Assembly (NCBI GenBank): GCA_011087605.1
Contig: JAALLE010000004.1
Coordinates: 20,696-84,695 of the forward strand
Length of the DNA stretch: 64,000 nt
Direction of reading: 5' to 3'
Origin: Hyphomicrobiales bacterium
Lineage (GTDB): Bacteria > Pseudomonadota > Alphaproteobacteria > Rhizobiales > Rhizobiaceae
Position numbers and translations under genes: made by a program. Shown one piece after another: positions 33,670 to 41,194 of the stretch (position 1 is its first letter; each line of letters starts with the position of its first letter). The notes under the pieces were generated by a model. That model was given only the letters and a program-made list of their open reading frames with translations. It had not been told where the DNA came from and ran no database searches.

Positions 33670-34599
33670 ATGGCGAAAAAAACCATCAAAAAACACTCTG
33701 CCAAGCCAAAAGCCAACCGCAAAGGACGGCCCGCTCCCCGCAAACAGGTGGCGAGGTCTGGCGACGCCGATCGTCGACGCACAGATGGCAGGCGAAAAGG
33801 CCCGCAATCCGAAACCGTCGCATCAAAACCCGTCAATCGTCTGACCCAATCAGAGTCTGGTGCTGAAATCATTTATGGCAAACACTCTGTCAAAGCAGTG
33901 TTCTTAAAACGCCCGCAGGATATTGAAAAACTGATCATTGCTGGCAAGGAAGATTACCATTCAGACCTGATTGATCTGGCGAATAATCGAAACATCGACA
34001 CCTACCTGTTGGCCTGGCCGGATTTCATCGCTGAAGGTGGGTTTAGCGAAGATGATAAACATCAAGGGGTCCTGGCGGTGGTCAAACCCCGCGAGATATT
34101 TTTGGAAAGCGAGCTGCATCAGTTGGCCAATGCGCGGTGCGTGCTGGTACTCGACCAGGTTTCTAACCCCCAAAATCTGGCGACCATCATCCGAAGTGCT
34201 GCTTTCTTCCACGCTGACGCATTGCTCTACATGAAGAACCGGGCCGCCACTCCAACCGCGGAAGTGGTACGGTTTGCAGTAGGCGGCGCTGAAATGATCG
34301 ATATGTACCAGATCACCAATGTCTCCCGGTCGTTGGAAATGTTGAAAGACATGGGATTTACCGTACTTGGCCTGGATGAACGTGGCGAGCGCACCCTGGC
34401 TCAGCATGATCTCAACCATCCGACCGCTTTCGTTGTCGGAGCCGAAGGGGAAGGACTTAGAAACAAGACTCGCCAATATTGTTCCGATCTTGTCCGCATT
34501 CCCGGCGGACTGCGGGGAGTTGAATCTCTCAATGCGGCCGTTGCGACAACGATTGCATTATATGAGTTTGCCCGACTGGGAGCGGGCGACAAAAACTGA
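33670..34599 (+). CDS. rlmB: 23S rRNA 2'-O-methyltransferase RlmB-like (SpoU family)
   Basis: 309 residues. A basic tail (KKTIKKHSAKPKANRKGRPAPRKQ, about 1-60) precedes the substrate-binding domain (EIIYGKHSVKAVFLKR...) and a knotted SPOUT domain with the three motifs: VLVLDQVSNPQNLATIIRSAAFFHADALL, TAFVVGAEGEGLRNKTRQYCSDLVRIPGGLRGVESLNAAVATTIALYEFAR. This enzyme methylates G2251 of 23S rRNA in E. coli. Divergent from efp, another translation gene. Confidence 0.88.
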   Translation: MAKKTIKKHSAKPKANRKGRPAPRKQVARSGDADRRRTDGRRKGPQSETVASKPVNRLTQSESGAEIIYGKHSVKAVFLKRPQDIEKLIIAGKEDYHSDLIDLANNRNIDTYLLAWPDFIAEGGFSEDDKHQGVLAVVKPREIFLESELHQLANARCVLVLDQVSNPQNLATIIRSAAFFHADALLYMKNRAATPTAEVVRFAVGGAEMIDMYQITNVSRSLEMLKDMGFTVLGLDERGERTLAQHDLNHPTAFVVGAEGEGLRNKTRQYCSDLVRIPGGLRGVESLNAAVATTIALYEFARLGAGDKN

Positions 34600-34618
34600 T
34601 CTGGCAAGATTGACGGAC

Positions 34619-35101
34619 TTATTCCAAAACGGAGGAATCCTTCACGGCCTCCATCACCACATAAGTTGATGTTTGGGAGACATGTGGCAACACGCTCAAC
34701 ACTTCACCCAGCAGGTTGCGATAGGCGGTGATGTCATGGGTTCGCACTTTTAGCAAATAGTCAAAACCGCCAGCGATCATGTGACACTGCTCGACTTGCG
34801 GAAGTTGGCGTACGGCAACGTTGAACTTCTTCAAAGCCGCTGCGCGTGTGTCGGATAGTTTCACTTCAACAAAGGCAATGTGGTCGAGTCCAAGTTTTAC
34901 CGGGTCGAGCAGTGCACGATAGCCAAGAATATAGCCATCTTTTTCCAACCGCCGTAGCCGCGTGTGACAGAGGGTCTTCGATAGACCAACCTGATCCGAC
35001 AATTCGGTGACCGTTATTCGTGCGTCTCGACTTACTACTTGCAGGATTTTCTGGTCAATCGCATCAAGGTTTTCTTCGAAATTCCCGCCAATTCCACTCA
35101 T
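34619..35101 (-). CDS. putR: Lrp/AsnC-type proline regulator
   Basis: 160 residues: an AsnC helix-turn-helix (AIDQKILQVVSRDARITVTELSDQVGLSKTLCHTRLRRLEKDGYI) and an RAM ligand domain (HIAFVEVKLSD..., QCHMIAGGFDYLLKVRTHDITAYRNLL). It is divergent from putA, the position of PutR, which activates putA when proline is present in rhizobia and Rhodobacter. The frame extends much further upstream, but ATG 35101 aligns with family starts and the longer part is antisense to putA. The shared 88-bp promoter region has three TTTCCCT boxes. Confidence 0.88.
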   Translation of the reverse strand: MSGIGGNFEENLDAIDQKILQVVSRDARITVTELSDQVGLSKTLCHTRLRRLEKDGYILGYRALLDPVKLGLDHIAFVEVKLSDTRAAALKKFNVAVRQLPQVEQCHMIAGGFDYLLKVRTHDITAYRNLLGEVLSVLPHVSQTSTYVVMEAVKDSSVLE

Positions 35102-35110
35102 TTTGGAGAA

Positions 35111-35174
35111 TTTCCCTTCTTTATTGAAAAAATACGGAGTTTTTCCCTTATCAACTCTGCAACAATAGGGAAAA
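35111..35174. promoter_or_regulatory. putR-putA operator region, three TTTCCCT boxes
   Basis: TTTCCCTT at 35111-35118, TTTTCCCTTA at 35141-35150 and its inverse TAGGGAAAA at 35166-35174. The second and third form an inverted repeat; the first is a direct repeat of the second 31 bp upstream. Centres of boxes 2 and 3 are about 26 bp apart. This layout suits a multimeric Lrp-type regulator such as PutR. Confidence 0.55.
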
Positions 35175-35189
35175 GTTGGAGACACGTCC

Positions 35190-38100
35190 ATGACCGAAAT
35201 CAGATCAAAAATGCGGCAGGTCCACACCCAGTCCGAAGCCGAAGCCTTGTCCAACCTGCTGACTGCAGCACAACTGGATCGTGAGACGCGCCACCGGATC
35301 ACCCGGCGGGCGGTTGAAATCGTCCAGCAAATCCGTGATTCCTCCGACCCTGGCATGATGGAACTGTTTCTCGGCGAATACGGATTGTCGAGCGATGAGG
35401 GCGTTGCGCTGATGTGCCTGGCCGAAGCGCTGTTGCGCGTTCCCGATGGTTCCACAATCGACGCGTTGATCGACGACAAGATCGCCCCCAGCGCCTGGGG
35501 TCAGCATTTGGGTAAATCCCATTCGTCGCTTGTTAACGCGACAACCTGGGCACTGTTCATCACCGGCAAAGTTCTTGACGACGACGATGACAGTACCATT
35601 GCCGCAACCTTGCACGGCGCTATCAAGCGCCTGGGCGAACCGGTCATTCGCCAGGCGGTGACCCGCGTCATGAAAGAACTCGGTGGACAGTTTGTTCTGG
35701 GAGAAACCATCGGTTCCGCCATGAAACGGGCGCAGGACAAGGAGGCCGAAGGCTTTACCTATTCCTACGACATGCTCGGCGAAGCCGCCCATACGGAAGC
35801 CGACGCAAAGCGGTATCATCTGGCCTACAGCAACGCGATCACCCAACTGGCCGGTTCTTCCAACTCTTTGGACATTCGTGAAAATCCGGGTATCTCCATC
35901 AAGCTTTCGGCACTGCATCCACGATATGAGACGCTGAAAAAACAACGGGTAATGGATGAACTTGTCCCTCGCGCCAGGTCACTGGCGATTCTTGCGAAGT
36001 CTGCTGATATCGGCCTCAACATCGACGCGGAGGAAGCCGGTCGATTGGATTTGTCTCTGGATATTATTGAAGTAATCCTCCGCGACCCCGTTTTGAAAGG
36101 ATGGAGCGGGTTTGGTGTTGTTGTTCAGGCCTATAGTCAGCGTGCGCCTTATGTCCTTGACTGGCTCTATAATCTGGCGCAACGGCTTGATCGCTCGATC
36201 ATGGTCCGTCTCGTCAAGGGGGCCTATTGGGATACCGAAATCAAACGCGCGCAGGTTGAGGGCCTTAGCGGTTTTCCGGTCTTTACCCAGAAACCTTCAA
36301 CCGATGTCAGTTATATATGCTGTGCCAAAAAGCTGCTGGGCATGACCGACCGCATATATCCACAATTTGCCACCCACAACGCTCACACCGTTTCCGCCAT
36401 TCTGGAATTGGCGGAAGACAAATCCGCATTTGAGTTTCAGCGTCTTCACGGCATGGGGGAAGCCCTGCACGACACCGTGCTCAAGCGTCAAAAAACAAGA
36501 TGTAGAATTTATGCTCCCGTGGGCGCTCATCGCGAGTTGCTGGCCTATCTGGTGCGCCGCCTGCTTGAAAACGGCGCAAACTCTTCCTTTGTCAACCAGA
36601 TCGTTGATGAGACCGTCCCGCCAGAAGCCGTCGCCGCTGATCCATTTGATGCCGTGGAAGCCTATCTTGATGCGCCTGAGAATCCGATTATCCGTCGCCC
36701 TTCCCATCTGTTTGCACCGCAGCGCGTCAACTCCACGGGTTACGATTTGGAAGATCCGCAAACCCTGGCCGAACTCCAAAGTGCTCTGATTGAAGTCGAA
36801 ACCAAACAATGGAGCGGTGGCGGCGGCGACGACAAAGACAGCAATGGCAGCATTCAGAACGTCAATAGTCCAGCCAACGGCAGCCGCGTTGGGTCAATCA
36901 CATTCGCCACCAAAAGTGATGTCGACCGCGCCGCTGAACGAGTGAAATGCTGGTCCAGCACCTCTGCCAAGGACAGATCGGATGTTTTGCGTAAGGCGGC
37001 GAACCTCTATGAATGCCACGCTACCGAGTTGTTCTCTCTGCTGATGCGTGAAGCTGGCAAAACACTGCTCGACTGCGTTGGCGAATTGCGTGAAGCAGTA
37101 GACTTTTTGCGCTATTACGCTGCAGAGGCCGAGACTCACGATGCAGAACCAGCTGGCATTTTTGCCTGTATTTCCCCATGGAATTTTCCGCTGGCCATTT
37201 TTAGCGGCCAGATTTCAGCCGCGTTGGCAGCGGGTAACGGGGTTCTCGCCAAACCAGCCGAATCCACCAGTCTAATTGCAAGGTTTGCGGTTTCGCTGCT
37301 GCACCAGGCCGGCGTTCCCGAGGATGTTCTGATCTTGCTGCCAGGCACTGGAGAAGAGATTGGCTCGGCTCTGACAGCCAACGGCAAAGTCAACGGCGTC
37401 TGCTTCACCGGTTCCACCCATACCGCCCAATTGATCAATCGCAGCATGGCCGATCATCTTAATCCTCAGGCCCCCCTGATCGCCGAAACGGGTGGACTGA
37501 ATGCGATGATCGTTGACAGCACCGCGCTGCCCGAACAGGCAATAACCGACATTGTCGCGTCATCCTTTCAGTCTGCGGGACAGCGCTGCAGCGCTCTTCG
37601 GGTACTTTACCTGCAGGAAGACATCGCAAAACCATTTTTGAAGATGCTGTATGGCGCTATGGACGAGTTAAGAGTTGGTGATCCAAAGCAATTTGACAGT
37701 GATGTCGGTCCCCTCATCGATGCCAACGCCCATAATAAAATTGCCAATTATGTTGATTTGGCACGCAAAGAGGGACGACTGCTGAAACAGATAGATGGTC
37801 CCCAGACTGGACATTTTGTTGGCCCTGCCGTCATCTCTGTATCCGGCATTGAAGACCTTGAAGAAGAGATGTTCGGTCCCGTTTTGCACATTGCTACATT
37901 TAAAAACAAACATTTCGAGCGGGTGATCAATACCGTCAATTCGAAAGGATTTGGCCTGACATTTGGTCTGCATAGCCGGATCGATGAACGGGTACAGATG
38001 GTGGTCGACCGGGTTGAAGCAGGCAACATCTATGTCAACCGAAACCAGATCGGTGCCGTCGTCGGTTCACAGCCATTTGGTGGCGAAGGCCTCAGTGGAA

Positions 38101-38330
38101 CCGGACCCAAGGCAGGTGGACCGAGATACTTGAAGCGGTTTTATAAACAGCATTGCCAGCTCAGCCCGGCGGCAGAAGGCAAAACGATAACGGCAATGCA
38201 GATTGAAACCGGTTTTAAGCGCCATCATTCAGATCATCCCACCGCGACACCGGCAGTCGAATTGCCCGGGCCAACGGGTGAATCAAATAGATATTTCCTA
38301 TTGCCCCGCAAACGAGTGTTGTGTCTTTGA
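35190..38330 (+). CDS. putA: bifunctional proline dehydrogenase / P5C dehydrogenase PutA, C-terminally truncated by TGA
   Basis: 1046 residues before the stop. It oxidises proline to glutamate at the membrane. There is no N-terminal ribbon-helix-helix, so it is not self-regulating; PutR takes that role. Proline dehydrogenase blocks: ENPGISIKLSALHPRYE, MVRLVKGAYWDTEIKRAQ, FATHNAHTVSAIL, FEFQRLHGMGEALHD, RIYAPVGAHRELLAYLVRRLLENGANSSFVN. Aldehyde dehydrogenase blocks: FACISPWNFPLAIFSGQISAALAAGN, CFTGSTHTAQ, LIAETGGLNAMIV, FQSAGQRCSALRVL (catalytic Cys800), VGSQPFGGEGLSGTGPKAGGPRYLKRF. It stops at TGA 38328-38330 straight after RVLCL; the following 105 codons in the same frame encode the missing C-terminal domain. 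See the next entry. Confidence 0.92.
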   Translation: MTEIRSKMRQVHTQSEAEALSNLLTAAQLDRETRHRITRRAVEIVQQIRDSSDPGMMELFLGEYGLSSDEGVALMCLAEALLRVPDGSTIDALIDDKIAPSAWGQHLGKSHSSLVNATTWALFITGKVLDDDDDSTIAATLHGAIKRLGEPVIRQAVTRVMKELGGQFVLGETIGSAMKRAQDKEAEGFTYSYDMLGEAAHTEADAKRYHLAYSNAITQLAGSSNSLDIRENPGISIKLSALHPRYETLKKQRVMDELVPRARSLAILAKSADIGLNIDAEEAGRLDLSLDIIEVILRDPVLKGWSGFGVVVQAYSQRAPYVLDWLYNLAQRLDRSIMVRLVKGAYWDTEIKRAQVEGLSGFPVFTQKPSTDVSYICCAKKLLGMTDRIYPQFATHNAHTVSAILELAEDKSAFEFQRLHGMGEALHDTVLKRQKTRCRIYAPVGAHRELLAYLVRRLLENGANSSFVNQIVDETVPPEAVAADPFDAVEAYLDAPENPIIRRPSHLFAPQRVNSTGYDLEDPQTLAELQSALIEVETKQWSGGGGDDKDSNGSIQNVNSPANGSRVGSITFATKSDVDRAAERVKCWSSTSAKDRSDVLRKAANLYECHATELFSLLMREAGKTLLDCVGELREAVDFLRYYAAEAETHDAEPAGIFACISPWNFPLAIFSGQISAALAAGNGVLAKPAESTSLIARFAVSLLHQAGVPEDVLILLPGTGEEIGSALTANGKVNGVCFTGSTHTAQLINRSMADHLNPQAPLIAETGGLNAMIVDSTALPEQAITDIVASSFQSAGQRCSALRVLYLQEDIAKPFLKMLYGAMDELRVGDPKQFDSDVGPLIDANAHNKIANYVDLARKEGRLLKQIDGPQTGHFVGPAVISVSGIEDLEEEMFGPVLHIATFKNKHFERVINTVNSKGFGLTFGLHSRIDERVQMVVDRVEAGNIYVNRNQIGAVVGSQPFGGEGLSGTGPKAGGPRYLKRFYKQHCQLSPAAEGKTITAMQIETGFKRHHSDHPTATPAVELPGPTGESNRYFLLPRKRVLCL

Positions 38331-38648
38331 CCCGGGTCGGAAGCCGCCGAGTTGCAGGCGACCCGGGCAAAGGCGCTTGGATGCAACGCACTTGCAGTCG
38401 CACCGGGATGCACTGACGGCATTGATGGTGTGATTGGAGGACGCGTTCTGACCGATCTGGGCAACCTAGATGCGGTGGTGAGTTGGACAGACTGCCTCGA
38501 CGAACATCGAAAGGCTCTCGCCGAACGTGATGGGGCAATTGTACCAATATTGTGTAATCAGGATTTCGAGCAGTGGTTGATGCTGGAACGTCACGCCTGC
38601 ATCGACACCACTGCTGCCGGTGGTAATGTTGCGCTTTTAGGTGGTTGA
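38331..38648 (+). pseudogene. putA: detached in-frame C-terminal part of PutA
   Basis: These 105 codons continue putA without a frame change after the TGA. They read PGSEAAELQATRAKALGCNALAV..., then DLGNLDAVVSWTDCLDEHRKALAERDGAIVPILC..., and end ERHACIDTTAAGGNVALLGG. The last part is the conserved C-terminal motif of long PutA proteins (E. coli PutA ends in a near copy, NTAAAGGNASL). The codon at the break would be GGA (Gly) in an RVLCLGPG context, so a single G-to-T change makes the stop. No ribosome site is seen for separate translation. It could be a real nonsense mutation, a sequence error or a read-through codon (TGA followed by C). Confidence 0.85.
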
Positions 38649-38723
38649 CAGAACATCTCCAGCGGCCTGATTGTGCTTAGTTGCCGTCACATCGGCGTCA
38701 TTCACCCAGGCGAGACAATTGCC

Positions 38724-39560
38724 ATGAAACTGGTTCATATTTCTGACATTCATATCCATCCGCAACAGATCCTGGGGTCGGATCCGATTGCTAACTTTCG
38801 AGCATGCATGGCGCATGTTGATGAACATAATGGCGATGCCGACATGATCATCATTTCCGGAGATCTGACCCATCATGGCGACCCCTCAAGCTATGCCCGG
38901 CTGAAAGATATGCTGGATGAGTGGCAGTTTTCACCATTGCTGATGATGGGAAACCATGATCATCGCAAACACTTTCAAACTGCTTTCCCGGAAGTGAAAA
39001 GCGATGAGAACGGCTATGTTCAGTATGTCCAGGATACAACTCTTGGCCGTTTCATTCTGCTCGATACCGCCGAAGCTGGCACACATGCCGGTCATTTTTG
39101 CACCAAACGTCAGGACTGGTTGCGCGGTCAACTTGAGCTGGCGCGGCGGGAAGGTCGACCTGTCTATCTGGTGATGCACCACAATCCGGTTGAAGTGGGC
39201 ATTCCCAATGCCGATGCAATCGGGCTTATGGATGGTGCCGCATTTTGCGGTATTTTGAGCGATTATCGTGCTGAAATCCGGCACATTTTCTTTGGTCATT
39301 GCCACTACGTGCTATCGGGCAGCGTTGGAGGTATCGCCTTTTCGGCCCCCCGCTCAACGAGCCATCCCTGTGTTCCAGATTTTAGTGGAATTAACCGCAT
39401 GGGCCACGGTGATCTGACGCCAACCTACAATGTCTGCCTGATTGAGGAAGATTCAACGGTCGTCCACTCAATCGACTTTCTCAAAGAGCCCTCCGTTGTC
39501 TGGATAGATGCCAAGCCCGATGGTTGGATCGAGGACGGTACCAGCAAGGAGGACGATTAG
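38724..39560 (+). CDS. CpdA-like metallophosphoesterase
   Basis: 278 residues of the class III cyclic-nucleotide phosphodiesterase type. Metal motifs: LVHISDIHIHP (Asp8, His10), ADMIIISGDLTHHGD (Asp), LLMMGNHDHR (Asn-His), LVMHHNPV (His) and IFFGHCHYV (GHxH). Substrates in the family are cAMP or phospholipid/glycerophosphodiester bonds. ATG 38724 is chosen, opening MKLVHISD. An adenylate cyclase lies 12 kb away in the window, though no direct link is shown. Its end overlaps the convergent kinase gene by 4 bp. Confidence 0.87.
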   Translation: MKLVHISDIHIHPQQILGSDPIANFRACMAHVDEHNGDADMIIISGDLTHHGDPSSYARLKDMLDEWQFSPLLMMGNHDHRKHFQTAFPEVKSDENGYVQYVQDTTLGRFILLDTAEAGTHAGHFCTKRQDWLRGQLELARREGRPVYLVMHHNPVEVGIPNADAIGLMDGAAFCGILSDYRAEIRHIFFGHCHYVLSGSVGGIAFSAPRSTSHPCVPDFSGINRMGHGDLTPTYNVCLIEEDSTVVHSIDFLKEPSVVWIDAKPDGWIEDGTSKEDD

Positions 39561-40186
39561 TCGTCAATCCGCAAATCAGCTTTTGTAGAATGTTGCAGCA
39601 CATGTCGGGCGTTTGGAATGTCGTTTTCCAGCGCCCGAGACTTCGCCCGATCAGCATCAAACCCATGATCCAGCCAACGCCGTATCAACCGTTGTTCTAT
39701 AACGTCCAGACCAGGATCGATAAATACCTTGTAGTCCCAACAGGCGTTGAGCGACCCCCAGGGAATTTCTTTTAACAACAGGTAATTACCCTCAAACAAA
39801 AGAAATCGGGTATCAGCGGCAACGATCTGCGCTCCTGCAATGGCAATATCGCGACTGCGATCAAAAACCGGGATCACCACATCGCCGTTAAGTTTCGGGT
39901 CAGATAGTCGATGCACCAGACTAACAAAGCCATCTGCATCAAATGTTTGTGGGGACCCTTTGCGAGCCAGTAGCCCGCGACTGTCCAATATTGCGTTGTC
40001 CAGATGATATCCATCCATGGGGATGATGGCGGACCTCTCTCCCAGTTCTCCCAGCGCTTTCAGCAGATTTTCGGCCAGTGTGGACTTGCCGGCACCTGGC
40101 GGTCCAGCGATCGCCACCATAAACCGTTCGCTCTGGTGCGCAGCAGCGATCAACTGAGCAGCAATTTCCTCAAATTTCTGAGTCAT
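39557..40186 (-). CDS. P-loop nucleoside/sugar kinase-like protein
   Basis: 209 residues with Walker A VAIAGPPGAGKSTLAENLL (residues 24-42), IIPMDGYHLDNAIL (Asp-Gly-Tyr-His as in uridine kinase and phosphoribulokinase-like proteins), GSPQTFDADGFV, PVFDRSRDIA and LLFEGNYLLL. The combination marks the YggC/FrcK-type kinase group, placed near sugar genes in rhizobia; the true substrate is uncertain. The divergent neighbour is a lyxose isomerase, which supports a sugar role. Confidence 0.82.
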   Translation of the reverse strand: MTQKFEEIAAQLIAAAHQSERFMVAIAGPPGAGKSTLAENLLKALGELGERSAIIPMDGYHLDNAILDSRGLLARKGSPQTFDADGFVSLVHRLSDPKLNGDVVIPVFDRSRDIAIAGAQIVAADTRFLLFEGNYLLLKEIPWGSLNACWDYKVFIDPGLDVIEQRLIRRWLDHGFDADRAKSRALENDIPNARHVLQHSTKADLRIDD

Positions 40187-40341
40187 TTGTCATTTGCTCC
40201 AAACTCTGAGCCATGATCCATCTATCCAAATCGATATTCTTAGAGTGCCGGGCAATCTATTGAGACTTGCAGGTGTAAAATCAACCGTTTATTGCTGCTA
40301 CTGCGCTGGCAAGGCGCTCTACCATCGAACAGGCAATTATT

Positions 40342-41031
40342 ATGAAACGCTCCACCGTCAACCAGATCATCGCGTCGGCAGATGACTTCATCCGTTCTTA
40401 CGGTTTTTGTTTGCCGCCTTTTGCCTATTTCACACCAGATGAAATGGTGGCTCGTAAAGCCGAGTTGACGAATATTCTGAACTCCCGTCTGGGCTGGGAT
40501 ATCACCGACTATGGAGCAGGTAAATTTGATGAAATGGGTCTTTTCCTGTTCACCACCCGCAACGGGCAATTGGCCGACCTGCTGGCGGGTCGCGGCATGT
40601 GCTATGCGGAAAAAATCATGATTTCGCGACAGAATCAGATTTCCCCTTGCCACCGGCATATCGTCAAGACCGAAGACATCATCAATCGGGGCGGTGCCAC
40701 TTTGGCGATCGAAATGTTTGAAAGCGATGGGCAGGGCAATATTGATCCATCGGCCCAGGTGCCGGTAGTCTGTGATGGCATTGCCCATACATTTGAGCCA
40801 GGTCATGTACTGGAACTTGCACCGGGAGCCAGCGTTACACTGGAACCCGGCAACTGGCACAAATTCTGGGGCAAAGGTGGCGATGTGTTGATCGGTGAAG
40901 TTTCCACCGTCAATGATGACCTGACAGACAACATATTTGCCGAACCAATCGGTCGTTTCAGTGAGATCGAAGAAGATTGCGAACCCACCCGCCTGTTGGT
41001 TTCAGACTACGAAAAATGGGGGCTTCTGTAA
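40342..41031 (+). CDS. D-lyxose isomerase family protein
   Basis: 229 residues of the D-lyxose ketol-isomerase cupin family, interconverting D-lyxose and D-xylulose (or mannose and fructose). Cupin metal ligands: ISPCHRHIVKTEDIINRGG (His-x-His and Glu) and LEPGNWHKFWGKGG (second His). N-terminal FCLPPFAYFTPDEM and end SDYEKWGL also fit. No sugar transporter is adjacent; the only partner seen is the divergent P-loop kinase, which could phosphorylate the product. Confidence 0.85.
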   Translation: MKRSTVNQIIASADDFIRSYGFCLPPFAYFTPDEMVARKAELTNILNSRLGWDITDYGAGKFDEMGLFLFTTRNGQLADLLAGRGMCYAEKIMISRQNQISPCHRHIVKTEDIINRGGATLAIEMFESDGQGNIDPSAQVPVVCDGIAHTFEPGHVLELAPGASVTLEPGNWHKFWGKGGDVLIGEVSTVNDDLTDNIFAEPIGRFSEIEEDCEPTRLLVSDYEKWGLL

Positions 41032-41032
41032 C

Positions 41033-41194
41033 TCAGTCCTTTGATGGCGCGTCTTCGCTTTCTTCATCGAGAATGCGGACCGATGCGCCTTCAAGGTCGT
41101 CATATTGGCCGGAGCGCAGGCTCCAGAAAAACGCCGCAAGGCCAAGCGCACCCAATCCAAGGGCGAGTGGAATGAGGATCAGAAGATGGCTCAT
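41033..41194 (-). CDS. ccoS: cbb3 oxidase assembly protein CcoS
   Basis: 53 residues: MSHLLILIPLALGLGALGLAAFFWSLRSGQYDDLEG, the standard CcoS pattern of one membrane helix followed by W-x-x-(R/K)-x-GQ(Y/F)DD, then an acidic tail. It is needed for cofactor loading of CcoN, probably copper. Its ATG overlaps the ccoI stop (ATGA), so the two are coupled. Last gene of the ccoGHIS set; too short to appear in simple ORF lists. Confidence 0.93.
   Translation of the reverse strand: MSHLLILIPLALGLGALGLAAFFWSLRSGQYDDLEGASVRILDEESEDAPSKD

Noticed and set aside
34619..35479. 286-residue version of PutR
   Set aside because: The upstream 126 codons are antisense to the putA start and low in complexity; the Lrp domain begins at ATG 35101.
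35205..35945. 246-codon frame opposite putA
   Set aside because: Antisense to the proline dehydrogenase domain, with no domain of its own and no ribosome site noted.
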